Below the pieces are notes generated by a model. It saw only the letters and a list, made by a program, of their open reading frames with translations, had not been told where the DNA came from and ran no database searches. From Thermosporothrix hazakensis (GTDB lineage Bacteria; Chloroflexota; Ktedonobacteria; Ktedonobacterales; Ktedonobacteraceae), in NCBI RefSeq assembly GCF_003253565.1, contig NZ_QKUF01000001.1, positions 639,867-703,866 of the forward strand: a DNA stretch of 64,000 nt. Direction: 5' to 3'. Both the position numbers and the translations under genes were made by a program. How positions within the stretch are numbered: position 1 is the first letter of the stretch; each line of letters starts with the position of its first letter. This document shows, one piece after another, positions 34,379-42,779 of this stretch.

Positions 34379-35132
34379 TTACTCCTTTTTGCTTCCATCC
34401 GTCAGCCGACCACCAAGCCCTCTACGAAAGAGATGCACAAAGAGACAACTGACAGGTAACAGAACCAGTGAGATCAACCAGGTTGCCACCCCTATCACGC
34501 TGAGCCAATCCGGCACGGTTATCCCTTCACTCTGCACCAGCAAACGCCATTGTGCTGCCAACAGGCCCGAGAGAAGCAGGAACTCCTGTCCAGTCAGAGC
34601 AGCGATCAAGCGATGCCGCAACCAGTCATCCAGACGGCGAGATTGCTGTGGATCAGGCGTCAGATTCAAACGAGCCCCACGCACAATCAAGGAGATCAGG
34701 AGCTCAACCAGCCCCACAAGAAGCAGCATCCCGGCAGGGATCAGCACCAGGCCCCAGCCGTACAATGGCACATGCCAGAACCCCCGCATTCAGCTCTGCT
34801 CCTGACTTCAAATAGGGCAGATAGAGCACTGTGAGCAAGATCGTATAGACGATCAGAGCCCCAATGAGCAGAGGGAACAGCACTGAACGGATATCGGTTA
34901 CCTTTCGCCGATGCAGATCACTATAGGCAACAGCCGAGCGGCTCAATTTGCGTACGCGTATGATTCCGACAAGCACCCCGACACCATATCCACCCCCCAT
35001 AAACAGGACAAGTTCCAGATAGAGTAGTTCCGAGTATAGCATCTGTTCAGACTTCCATGCCAGCATGAGAAGAGCCAGCGCCATGCAGAGCCAGCCAGCC
35101 CAAACCATAGTGAAGAGAAAATGGCCTGCCAT
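34379..35132 (-). pseudogene. Membrane protein interrupted by a one-base frameshift
   Basis: Two overlapping frames, 34704-35132 (142 codons) and 34379-34789 (136 codons), look like one ~250-residue membrane protein. The first has hydrophobic helices (GHFLFTMVWAGWLCMALALL, MGGGYGVGVLVGII, FPLLIGALIVYTILLTVLYLP) and then turns into a polar, cysteine-rich tail. The second begins in the same place and continues with a helix (LYGWGLVLIPAGMLLLVGLV). Removing one G from the run of five (C-run 34781-34785 on the plus strand) joins them smoothly. It could be a real mutation, a phase-variable tract or a base-calling error. The family is not certain; DUF1648-type proteins beside GntR are similar. Confidence 0.65.
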
Positions 35133-35237
35133 ATCTCAGTTACCCGTCTCATAAGCACCTGCATGGAATACTGCCCTTGTGGAAGATTCCATTCCTCTAG
35201 CTCCTGTTTTTAGAGAGAACTGCATCTGAGGAGTAAA

Positions 35238-35318
35238 TCATGTACGTAATCCCATAAAGAGGGCAATGATACTGCCAATCAGGAATATACCGGCTATGAG
35301 AAAAAGATTCACAGACAT
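35238..35318 (-). CDS. 26-residue membrane peptide
   Basis: ATG at 35318 (minus), stop TGA at 35238-35240. The product is essentially one hydrophobic helix (MSVNLFLIAGIFLIGSIIA and a few residues, ending GLRT). GGAGAAAGAAGT lies directly upstream. It precedes the membrane protein and GntR genes on the same strand. The coding potential of so short a frame is hard to judge without comparison to relatives. Confidence 0.45.
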   Translation of the reverse strand: MSVNLFLIAGIFLIGSIIALFMGLRT

Positions 35319-35348
35319 ACTTCTTTCTCCATTGAAGCTATCAAACCT

Positions 35349-35358
35349 GTTGTACAAC
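35349..35358 (-). promoter_or_regulatory. Palindrome GTTGTACAAC upstream of the GntR unit
   Basis: A perfect 10-bp palindrome with GT...AC ends, which fits the general GntR-family half-site pattern. It lies 31 bases upstream of the 26-residue peptide start. I infer it as an autoregulatory operator. Confidence 0.35.
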
Positions 35359-35555
35359 GTAAAACCGTATCAATAGGTTAAGACAGTTGAAAGGGAAGAA
35401 GATCAAATCCTGGCAGGTTGAGGCTTGCGAAAAGCAAAACCTATCGTCACTGGCGTTTTCACATGCTGTCAGGCTATGTTAGAATATACTCCATAAGATA
35501 ACTGCATGATTCTCAAGCATAACACTGGAATATCAAATAAAGGACGTAAAAGCAC

Positions 35556-36890
35556 ATGCCCGGCTTCCCTATAGTAGAGGTTATCATCATCTTTGTCTTG
35601 ATACTGGCAAACGGTTTCTTCGCCGCCTCCGAAATTGCAATCGTTTCGGCGCGGCGCAGTCGTCTGCAACAACAGGCAAACGCAGGGAAGAAGAGCGCTG
35701 AGGAGGCGCTTAACCTTGCAGAAGACCCGGACCGTTTCCTTGCAACCGTTCAGGTGGGTATCACGTTGATCAGTACGCTCTCCGCGGCTTATGGAGGCGC
35801 GAGTATCAGTGATTGGTTATCTCGCTGGTTGGTTCAGGTGTTCCCATCCACGAAACCATATGCCGCCCCGATTTCCCTCGGCATTGTTGTTGTACTGATT
35901 ACCTACTTCTCGCTGCTGATCGGTGAGCTGGTTCCCAAACGTATCGCCCTGCAATCGGCCGAAAAAATCGCCACCATTGCAGCCCCAATTATGCGCCGCC
36001 TCTCGATTATCGCCAGCCCAATTGTTGCCTTCCTGACAGTGACAGCTAACATTGTACTGCGCCTGGTCGGTCAGCAGACAGCGCGTAAGCAGGAGATCAC
36101 CGAAGAGGATATTGTATACCTCGCACGTGAGGGAGCAGAGATCGGAACCGTTGAGAGCCGCGAAGAAGAGTTCATCAATCGCGTGTTTCGCTTCACTGAT
36201 CGCTCGGTCGGCTCAGTAAAGGTACCACGCACAGAGATCGTTGCCGTTGAGGTTGGTACGCCTTTTGACTCCGTGATTGAAACCTTCCTCAGTTCGGGCT
36301 ATACGCGCCTGCCGCTCTATGAAGAGACGCTCGATAACATTGTCGGCGTACTGTATGCAAAAGACCTGCTGCGAGCCCGCTCAAAGGATGAACCGGTTGA
36401 TCTGGTCAAGCTGGCGCGTCCGCCCTTCTTTATCTCAGAATATCAGCACGTTGATGATCTGCTCCAAACCTTCCGCAGCAAAGGCATCCATCTGGCAATT
36501 GTCATCGATGAGTACAGTCAGGTAACCGGTCTGGTAACGCTTGAAGACCTGCTTGAAGAGCTGGTTGGCGAGATTCAGGATGAGTATGACCAGCCAGAAG
36601 AAAGCGGTTTTGTTCAGCGTGAAGATGGCAGTTGGCTTGTGGATGCAATGATCGATCAAGAACTTGTGAGGAAAAAGTTCAATATGCCCCCCGTGCCCGA
36701 TGAGAAGGTCGAGTACAAGACACTGGCTGGCATGATCCTTACCCATATGGGGAAAATCCCGGCGGTGGGCGATAAACTGACCATCGATAATATCTCAATC
36801 GAAATTATGGATATGGACGGACGCCGCATCGACAAAGTATTGATTCGTCAGACGGCTCCCGAGGCCACAGACAAACAGCCAACCTCATAA
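35556..36890 (+). CDS. CNNM/CorC (HlyC) family membrane protein with CBS domains
   Basis: A 444-residue protein with an N-terminal DUF21/CNNM membrane domain (about 5-190; LANGFFAASEIAIVSARRSR, LIGELVPKRIALQSAE), a CBS pair (about 215-335; VPRTEIVAVEVGTPFD, YTRLPLYEETLDNIVGVLY, LVTLEDLLEELVGEI) and a CorC_HlyC domain (about 350-430). Members are linked to Mg2+ efflux or homeostasis; older annotation as haemolysin is misleading. AAAGGACG precedes the ATG. A strong terminator closes it. Confidence 0.93.
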   Translation: MPGFPIVEVIIIFVLILANGFFAASEIAIVSARRSRLQQQANAGKKSAEEALNLAEDPDRFLATVQVGITLISTLSAAYGGASISDWLSRWLVQVFPSTKPYAAPISLGIVVVLITYFSLLIGELVPKRIALQSAEKIATIAAPIMRRLSIIASPIVAFLTVTANIVLRLVGQQTARKQEITEEDIVYLAREGAEIGTVESREEEFINRVFRFTDRSVGSVKVPRTEIVAVEVGTPFDSVIETFLSSGYTRLPLYEETLDNIVGVLYAKDLLRARSKDEPVDLVKLARPPFFISEYQHVDDLLQTFRSKGIHLAIVIDEYSQVTGLVTLEDLLEELVGEIQDEYDQPEESGFVQREDGSWLVDAMIDQELVRKKFNMPPVPDEKVEYKTLAGMILTHMGKIPAVGDKLTIDNISIEIMDMDGRRIDKVLIRQTAPEATDKQPTS

Positions 36891-36891
36891 C

Positions 36892-36934
36892 CGAAAGGTT
36901 CCCGCAAGAGATATGTTTGCGGGAACCGCTTTCG
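36892..36934 (+). terminator. Bidirectional terminator after the CorC-like gene
   Basis: GGTTCCCGCAA (36897-36907) pairs perfectly with TTGCGGGAACC (36917-36927). Outer CGAAA (36892-36896) and TTTCG (36930-36934) extend the stem past a two-base bulge. The next gene remnant on the other strand ends at the same place. Confidence 0.75.
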
Positions 36935-37361
36935 TCAGTCTGTCTCGAACCAGAGGCGCTGCATCTCACTGCTCTGTGTCAGTAGCTCTTCCAGCGTTCC
37001 TTCAGCCTCAATTTGCCCAGCCTTCAGCACCAGAATATGATCAGCGCGACGCAAGGCAGGTTGTTTGTGCTTGCTCAAAAAGCCGCTCCCATAATGTCTG
37101 CTCCGTCTCGACATCCAGCGCACTTGAGAGATCATCAAAGACGAGCAACTCAGCATCTCGCACAAACATACGAGCCGCTCGCTGGATCTGGCCCCCTGAT
37201 AGCTTGACACCTCTCACCCCAACAGGGGTCGCCAGCCCGGTTTCAAGGCCAACAACATCATGCTCCATCACCGCCGCGTGAACCGCCCGTTTTAGACGAT
37301 CCTGCTCTAGCGGCGGGCCAAGAAGAATATTATCTTGTTCGGTAAAAGGGGAAAACAGGGA
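36935..37361 (-). pseudogene. Remnant of an ABC exporter ATPase domain
   Basis: Only the last ~140 residues of an ABC exporter nucleotide-binding domain remain. From about 37361 the frame reads LFSPFTEQDNILLG, then [16 protein letters not shown] (signature) and [16 protein letters not shown] (Walker B, with Asp in place of the catalytic Glu, and D-loop). Near 37070 the frame shifts: one frame ends in TTCLASR and the other continues [20 protein letters not shown] to the proper C-terminus. No Walker A or membrane domain is present; a stop (TGA) bounds the 5' side. This is a truncated, frameshifted pseudogene. Confidence 0.8.
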
Positions 37362-37519
37362 TCAAAAACAGACAACGATCTACAGAGACTGAAGAGGGGA
37401 AAGATCTCATCCAGGAAAAAGCAAAAAAGCCCCTTCCAGCGTAATTCTTTTTCAGGGGAAGACGAAAAAACCAATTGCATCGGTCAGTATACTATACAGC
37501 GAACGAAGTATTCCAGCGG

Positions 37520-37978
37520 CTAAAGAGGGGAAACGGTAAACGTGAGATCTCTATTTGTCTGCACACAAAAGAGGGCATCAAAGCCCTCACTATATGCTGG
37601 CGGTTCCAGCTTCTTCACGGTGCTGAACAGGGCGACATCAGGCACCTGCGCGCGACCACTGCGCTGCTGATTCCGCTTCAGACAACTCTTGAGATTGGCA
37701 GTGAACCAGTAACCGATGATCTCAGCACCATACTGCTTCCCAAGCGCGATCACATCAGCGCGATCGTCTTTCGTCGGATTGGTATTATCGACAAGCGCAG
37801 AGCGCCCCTCGCGAAGTGCCTCTTCCAGCAGCACATGCTGGCGTCGCGCGGGCCGTCGATTGTTCGGGAACAGATCCTTGCTGATATAGGTCCATGTCTC
37901 TGGCTCAGGCTGAAGCACAGTACGCGCAAACGTGCTTTTCCCCGCACCCTGCAAACCAATCAGAATCACGACTTCCAT
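37520..37978 (-). CDS. P-loop kinase related to polynucleotide kinase
   Basis: A 152-residue AAA/P-loop kinase. Walker A is GLQGAGKST (8-16), and VDNTNPTKDDR is the Walker B-like/lid block typical of the T4 polynucleotide kinase-like family, where it phosphorylates 5'-OH nucleic acid ends or small molecules. The start overlaps the methyltransferase end by 13 bases on the same strand, so translation is coupled. The actual substrate is unknown. Confidence 0.82.
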   Translation of the reverse strand: MEVVILIGLQGAGKSTFARTVLQPEPETWTYISKDLFPNNRRPARRQHVLLEEALREGRSALVDNTNPTKDDRADVIALGKQYGAEIIGYWFTANLKSCLKRNQQRSGRAQVPDVALFSTVKKLEPPAYSEGFDALFCVQTNRDLTFTVSPL

Positions 37979-38853
37979 ACGCTCCGGCTCACAACAAAGC
38001 GCTCCTCACACTTGCGTACAGTGTCGATCCCTTCCCCATAGTAAGAGTAGGCCCACTCTTCCAGCGGTCCGATCACGCTTTGAAAGATCTCATCGGGAAT
38101 CCGCCGGAGCGACGACCATTGCCGTTGAAGATATGATTCCAGTTCCTGGCGAGGCGTTGTTGCCTGCACCCAGGTAAATGAACTATCCTCCTCTGAATGC
38201 CAGCCAAGCTCTTCAAGGAAGGCATCAACTTGAGGCTTCTGTTCTAATGCCTGAAGGCTCTTCTTGCCGCCACGCTCCTCAACCATGCGCCAGAAGGTCT
38301 CGGCAATCTTGCTGATATCCGAAGGAACCGACTCATCCCAGGCACGCAGAAATACTCCGCCTGGACGCAGCACACGTAAACACTCCCGTACCGCCTGTTG
38401 CCAGCCATCAACAAGGTGGAAGACATGAATCGCGAGGAGCACATCAAACGAGCCTGACTCAAAAGGGATTGCGGTCATATCAGCAAGCGCAACTCGCAAG
38501 GCCGCTACCAGCTCAGGATGCTCATAGCGCACCACCCGGGGAATAGAGGCCACACGCTCATCTTCCAGCGTTCCCCAGGGATATGCCACAGCCTGCCAGC
38601 CACGTTGCTTCAGTTTCTGCTCCAGCCGATCGAGCATATTAGTGGAAATATCGATGCCGGTACAATAGAGTCCTTGTTCTGCCAGTGGAATAGCTACCCT
38701 GCCGGTTCCAATGCCGACTTCAAGCCATTTCTTCTGCTCGGGCTTGCCCGCGAGCCGAACAAGCTTCTGTGCGATCTGACAGGCCACTTCTTCAGGATAG
38801 CCCCGCGTCGCGTCATAGATTTGTGCCAGTGTATCAAAATTAAATGATGCCAT
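37966..38853 (-). CDS. Class I SAM-dependent methyltransferase
   Basis: A 295-residue enzyme. Motif I is WLEVGIGTGRVAIPL, followed by CTGIDISTNMLDRL (acidic loop), GSFDVLLAIHVFHLVDGW (motif IV region) and LRVLRPGGVFLRAWDE, as in the UbiE/YcgJ group. The start is ATG 38853 (MASFNFDTLAQIYD) with AAAGGGAGAAGG; the 30 codons upstream overlap the dehydrogenase gene and are not conserved-looking. The substrate is unknown. It is co-transcribed with the kinase downstream. Confidence 0.88.
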   Translation of the reverse strand: MASFNFDTLAQIYDATRGYPEEVACQIAQKLVRLAGKPEQKKWLEVGIGTGRVAIPLAEQGLYCTGIDISTNMLDRLEQKLKQRGWQAVAYPWGTLEDERVASIPRVVRYEHPELVAALRVALADMTAIPFESGSFDVLLAIHVFHLVDGWQQAVRECLRVLRPGGVFLRAWDESVPSDISKIAETFWRMVEERGGKKSLQALEQKPQVDAFLEELGWHSEEDSSFTWVQATTPRQELESYLQRQWSSLRRIPDEIFQSVIGPLEEWAYSYYGEGIDTVRKCEERFVVSRSVWKS

Positions 38854-38932
38854 GAGCCAGCCTTCTCCCTTTTCAACAAAAGGGGGCACAAACAGCCTGA
38901 GGCGATTTGTACCCCGCAGCGTTTCGCATTCT

Positions 38933-40078
38933 TTACTCGGCAAGCAACGACCGCGCGATTACCAGACGCTGGATCTGATTCGTTCCTTCATAAATCTGGG
39001 TAATCTTTGCATCGCGCATCATCCGTTCGGCGGGATACTCCTTCATGTATCCATAACCACCTAGAATCTGGATTGCATCATTCGTAACTTCCATCGCGGC
39101 ATCAGAGGCAAACATCTTTGCCATCGAGGAATACTTGCTAAAGTTCTTCTCACCTCGATCAACCATCGCGGCAGCATTGTACACAAGCAAACGGGCGGCC
39201 TCAACCTTTGTTGCCATATCAGCCAGCATAAACTGAATGCCCTGATTATCGGCAATCGGATGCCCAAATTGCACACGCTGTTTGGCATAAGAGATTGCCA
39301 GCTCCAGTGCGCCCTGGGCGATCCCAAGCGCCTGCGCTCCAATGCCAATCCGGGTCCGATCCAGAGTCATCATCGCAATCTTGAAGCCTTGTCCCTCTTC
39401 ACCGATCAGATTTTCGGCGGGCACCTCACAATCCTGAAAGATCAGCTCAGCCGTCTGAGAACCTTTGATCCCCATCTTATCCTCAACATGTCCAACAGAA
39501 AAACCGGGATACTCTTTCTCAACAATAAACGCGCTGATGCCGCGCGTGCCCTTCTCGCGATCGGTAATCGCAAAAACAGTGTTGACCTGGGCAAGGCCGC
39601 CATTCGTGATAAAGCGCTTTGAACCATTGAGAATATACTTATCACCCTGGCGCACAGCGACCGTCTTCATTGCAGCCGCATCGGAGCCGGAGCCGGCCTC
39701 GGTCAGACCAAAGGCCGCCAGCCACTCACCACTTGCCAGACGCGGGAAATAGGTACGCTTCTGTTTCTCGTTGCCAGCTAGCAAAATCGGCATTGAGCCA
39801 AGCTGTTGAACAGCCAGTAACAGGCCAGTAGTAGCGCAACAGCGTGAAAGCTCTTCAATAGCCATCGTAATCGCCAGTTCAGAGGACCCCAGGCCACCAT
39901 ACTCTTCGGGAAAAGGCATCGCCAAAATATCGTGATGAGCAAGCAGCTCTTTCATATCCCAGGGGAATTCGCCGGTGTGATCTATTTCGGCGGCACGCGG
40001 AGCAACTCGTTCCTCCGCAATCTCACGGATCGCCGCTATTAAGTCTCGTTCGTCTTCACTGACGGTTATCACAGCCAT
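38933..40078 (-). CDS. Acyl-CoA dehydrogenase
   Basis: A 381-residue FAD enzyme that introduces the alpha-beta double bond in acyl-CoA and passes electrons to ETF. The catalytic base is Glu364 in IYEGTNQIQR. FGLTEAGSGSDAAAM and KRFITNGG are the flavin-binding signature blocks, and QLGSMPILLAGNEKQK is typical. The length and the Glu position fit short-chain/butyryl-CoA or branched-chain enzymes. AAAGGAGTACAGGAG precedes the ATG. It would use the EtfBA encoded ~9 kb away. Confidence 0.95.
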   Translation of the reverse strand: MAVITVSEDERDLIAAIREIAEERVAPRAAEIDHTGEFPWDMKELLAHHDILAMPFPEEYGGLGSSELAITMAIEELSRCCATTGLLLAVQQLGSMPILLAGNEKQKRTYFPRLASGEWLAAFGLTEAGSGSDAAAMKTVAVRQGDKYILNGSKRFITNGGLAQVNTVFAITDREKGTRGISAFIVEKEYPGFSVGHVEDKMGIKGSQTAELIFQDCEVPAENLIGEEGQGFKIAMMTLDRTRIGIGAQALGIAQGALELAISYAKQRVQFGHPIADNQGIQFMLADMATKVEAARLLVYNAAAMVDRGEKNFSKYSSMAKMFASDAAMEVTNDAIQILGGYGYMKEYPAERMMRDAKITQIYEGTNQIQRLVIARSLLAE

Positions 40079-40317
40079 GCTCCTGTACTCCTTTCATGAC
40101 GTCAGATGCGTCAACAGAAAATGCGCTCTCAGCCAGTAACACCGGCTCTTCGCACTCTCTCATGATTTCTCGAAGCAAAAGGGACTTCTTTGTTCCCTGC
40201 CTGGAATCCTTCATTCAGGAGTATATCACATTATCAGAACGGCTTCTGTCAGCAGGCTTTTCTTTCCCCGTTCGCCAGGCTATACTGAACCTATTCTATC
40301 GTTACAGGAGACCCCAT

Positions 40318-40764
40318 ATGTTACAGATTCGCTCTATTTCAGCAGAGGAAACCTACCCACTGCGCCAGCGCGTGCTTCGCCCCCATCAAGCGCTTGAAGC
40401 ATGCGCCTACCCACATGATACCGATGAAACGAGCTTCCATGCAGGATGTTTTTTCGAGGATCAGTTAATAGGAATCGGTTCAATCTTTCGTGAGGCTCAA
40501 GACGGCACCACCAACCGGAATATCTGGCGGATTCGAGGGATGGCAGTCGCCCCTGAGCAGCAGGGAAAGGGCATCGGCGGGCGTATTCTTACCGCTCTGA
40601 TTGCCTATGTTACCGCCCAGGGGCAGCCCGGCGAGATCTGGTGTAACGGGCGCATCACCGCCAAAGGCTTTTATGAACGCTACGGGTTTCAACAGCTCGG
40701 TGAGGTTTTCGAGCTACCTGGCATCGGTCCTCATGTCGTGATGCACCGACCAATTGAGGTGTGA
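40318..40764 (+). CDS. GNAT family N-acetyltransferase (ElaA/YitI-like)
   Basis: A 148-residue acetyltransferase. MLQIRSISAEETYPLRQRVLRP is the usual start, and VAPEQQGKGIGGRIL is the CoA-binding loop. WCNGRITAKGFYERYGFQ is typical. The open frame reaches back to 40096, but ATG 40318 has ACAGGAG in place and fits the family. A TATACT at about 40281 may be its -10. It ends 3 bases before the convergent YccF-like gene. The substrate is unknown. Confidence 0.88.
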   Translation: MLQIRSISAEETYPLRQRVLRPHQALEACAYPHDTDETSFHAGCFFEDQLIGIGSIFREAQDGTTNRNIWRIRGMAVAPEQQGKGIGGRILTALIAYVTAQGQPGEIWCNGRITAKGFYERYGFQQLGEVFELPGIGPHVVMHRPIEV

Positions 40765-40767
40765 CCG

Positions 40768-41214
40768 TTAGTTGCGCCGCAAGGTCATAACGGCGGGCAG
40801 GCGATCAAACATCAGTAACCCGAGCGGTAAGCCAATCACGGTAATGCAGCACACAAAGGCTACCAGGGACCAGAGAGCTCCGAACCAGAAACCAATCAGA
40901 CAATAGTACAGCGCACGTAGCAAGAAAGGATGCTGCGACACCTCTCCAGTATGCACAAACACCCCGCCGCTGGTTGCCACTACGTGCGCCTGTTGCGTCA
41001 CAGGGCGCAACGTCAGCACCTGCGGCAAGCGGTTCAGCATGATCAGGCCAAACGGCAAGCCAAGAATCGTCAGACAGAGAAGGTACCCGACACAGAGCCA
41101 GAACAGCCCGAGCCACCAGCCAAGTAGCAGAAACCAGGCCGCACGCAAGAGAAATCCCGGGCCCTGCCGCGTCACCACAACCTGACTTTGTCCAAACGGA
41201 TGTTGCTGCATCAT
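40768..41214 (-). CDS. YccF domain membrane protein with a tandem duplication
   Basis: A 148-residue protein made of two similar halves: LLRAAWFLLLGWWLGLFWL, then LCLTILGLPFGLIMLNRLP, and LLRALYYCLIGFWFGALWS, then CCITVIGLPLGLLMFDRLP. Each half is a YccF (DUF307) repeat with two membrane segments. The middle part has a short polar linker. The role is unknown. The start may be ATG 41214 or the next codon. Confidence 0.85.
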   Translation of the reverse strand: MMQQHPFGQSQVVVTRQGPGFLLRAAWFLLLGWWLGLFWLCVGYLLCLTILGLPFGLIMLNRLPQVLTLRPVTQQAHVVATSGGVFVHTGEVSQHPFLLRALYYCLIGFWFGALWSLVAFVCCITVIGLPLGLLMFDRLPAVMTLRRN

Positions 41215-41506
41215 AAAACTGCTCTTTCTTATTCGTATTCCTCTTTTTTATTATAAAGAAGACTTTCTCAAAAACAACAGGTACAAATCGCTACCACATA
41301 CAGTCACCACTCTTCTACAAGAGATAAACGAAAGACAGACAAAGGAATAAAACGGAAGTTCCGACTGTTATATACTACGCAAGCCCGAAGAAGAAGCAGC
41401 TTCTTGCTCCCGATATTCCCCCGACTCCGAGCATGAGAACGAAAAAGATAAATGTACATCGAGGCGGATAAAGACAGGTTTTCCACTAGCCAAATAGCGA
41501 TCTACA
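41215..41506. other. Intergenic stretch upstream of the nusA promoter
   Basis: About 290 AT-rich bases without a supported gene. It should hold the YccF-like gene promoter on the minus strand, but no clear pair was found. Confidence 0.4.
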
Positions 41507-41515
41507 TGCTATAAT
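41507..41515 (+). promoter_or_regulatory. Extended -10 promoter of the nusA operon
   Basis: TGCTATAAT, with TATAAT at 41510-41515. The start near 41522 gives a leader of about 120 nt. Confidence 0.65.
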
Positions 41516-41542
41516 TATTTCAGAATAGAGTAGCGTTTTTGT

Positions 41543-41625
41543 GAAAAGTGGGTGCCCCCCACTTTTCTGTTTGCCAGAGGCTTTTTTTGCACACGAACAA
41601 ATTGAACTAGTTTCACTGGGCACCC
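41543..41625 (+). promoter_or_regulatory. nusA leader with competing structures
   Basis: A local hairpin pairs GAAAAGTGGG (41543-41552) with CCCACTTTTC (41558-41567). Its upper part GGGTGCCC (41550-41557) is also exactly complementary to GGGCACCC (41618-41625), which lies just upstream of the Shine-Dalgarno GGGAGGAG. A T7 run lies at 41582-41588 between the two. CTGGGCACCCAG near the ribosome site is itself a dyad. The two folds exclude each other, as in a transcription or translation switch. Confidence 0.5.
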
Positions 41626-41644
41626 AGCGGGAGGAGTAAGGCAC

Positions 41645-42766
41645 ATGAGGAGCGAATTTCAGGCGGCAATTGCACAATTGATTGCCGAAAAGGGACTACC
41701 CCGCGAAGTGGTTATGGAGACCGTAGCGAACGCCCTGTTAGCGGCTTATCGCAAAAGCTTCGGTGGAGGCGAGAATGTACGCATCGAGGTTGATAAAAAC
41801 GGTGAAGTCCATGTATGGGCGTCAAAGCGCGTCGTTGCCCAGGTCACAGACCCCAATGAAGAGATTTCTCTGGCAGAGGCACAGCGTTTAATCCCAAATG
41901 CAGCCCTCGGACAACTCGTCGACGTAGATTCTTCATTCATCTTCGCGCGTATCCCTACCCAGACGGCCAAACAGGTCATTTTACAACGCATTCGCGAAGC
42001 TGAGCATGAGCATCTCTACGATCAGATCAAGAACTGGGTCGGAGAGATACGCCTGGGCACGCTCACCCGAAAGGACGCTAACCGCGGTTGGGTCATCGAC
42101 TTTGACCTTGATAAAGTAGATAAGGTCGAAGGCTTGATGCCAGTCAGCGAAGAGGTCCCGACAGAGCGCTACCGCCCGGGCCAGCGTATTCGCGTCTACA
42201 TTTATGATGTTCGGAAGGTTCAGGGACGACTCCTGCAAATTCTGGCCTCGCGCACCCATCGAGATCTGGTACGACGTCTGTTTGAAGCCGAAGTGCCTGA
42301 GATCTACGAAGGCACTGTTGAGATTATGGCAATTGCCCGTGAGCAGGGAAGCCGCACCAAAGTGGCAGTTCATTCCCGTCAGGAAGGACTGGACCCGATC
42401 GGCGCATGCGTGGGTGTACGCGGCTCGCGCATCAATAATATTGTGCGCGAACTGAACGACGAGAAGATTGATATTATCCTGTGGGATAAAGATCCGGCAA
42501 CTTTTGTAGCCAACTCGCTCAGCCCGGTGAAGCCGCTGAAGGTAGAGCTGCGCGAGTCCGATCATACTGCCATCGTCACGGTACCCGAACGTCAGCTTTC
42601 GCTGGCAATCGGAAAAGATGGGCAGAATGCTCGTCTGGCAGCCAAATTGACGGGCTGGCGGGTAGATGTTGTGAAGCCAGCCGAGGGCGAAGTCTACGAG
42701 GAACCGGTTGAGGATGAGGCGGTGACAACACGCCGTCAGCGAAGCCGTTCTCGCAGCCAGAAATAG
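41645..42766 (+). CDS. nusA: Transcription termination/antitermination factor NusA
   Basis: A 373-residue RNA polymerase-associated factor for pausing, termination and antitermination. The N-terminal RNAP-binding domain is ~1-125, an S1 domain follows (about 132-205; GWVIDFDLDKVDKVEGLMP), then KH1 and KH2 (VHSRQEGLDPIGACVGVRG, then QLSLAIGKDGQNARLAAKL). The tail is basic/Ser-rich (RRQRSRSRSQK). ATG 41645 follows GGGAGGAG. RimP, the usual first gene of this operon, is not upstream. YlxR follows 13 bases later. Confidence 0.96.
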   Translation: MRSEFQAAIAQLIAEKGLPREVVMETVANALLAAYRKSFGGGENVRIEVDKNGEVHVWASKRVVAQVTDPNEEISLAEAQRLIPNAALGQLVDVDSSFIFARIPTQTAKQVILQRIREAEHEHLYDQIKNWVGEIRLGTLTRKDANRGWVIDFDLDKVDKVEGLMPVSEEVPTERYRPGQRIRVYIYDVRKVQGRLLQILASRTHRDLVRRLFEAEVPEIYEGTVEIMAIAREQGSRTKVAVHSRQEGLDPIGACVGVRGSRINNIVRELNDEKIDIILWDKDPATFVANSLSPVKPLKVELRESDHTAIVTVPERQLSLAIGKDGQNARLAAKLTGWRVDVVKPAEGEVYEEPVEDEAVTTRRQRSRSRSQK

Positions 42767-42779
42767 GGAGCGGAGCAGC

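Noticed and set aside
34781..34789. Programmed ribosomal frameshift at the G5 tract
   Set aside because: The shift needed is +1 and no classic +1 or -1 slippery context with a stop or pseudoknot is visible; mutation or base-calling error is simpler.
37475..38041. 188-codon plus-strand frame
   Set aside because: Antisense shadow of the P-loop kinase gene, which has clear motifs.
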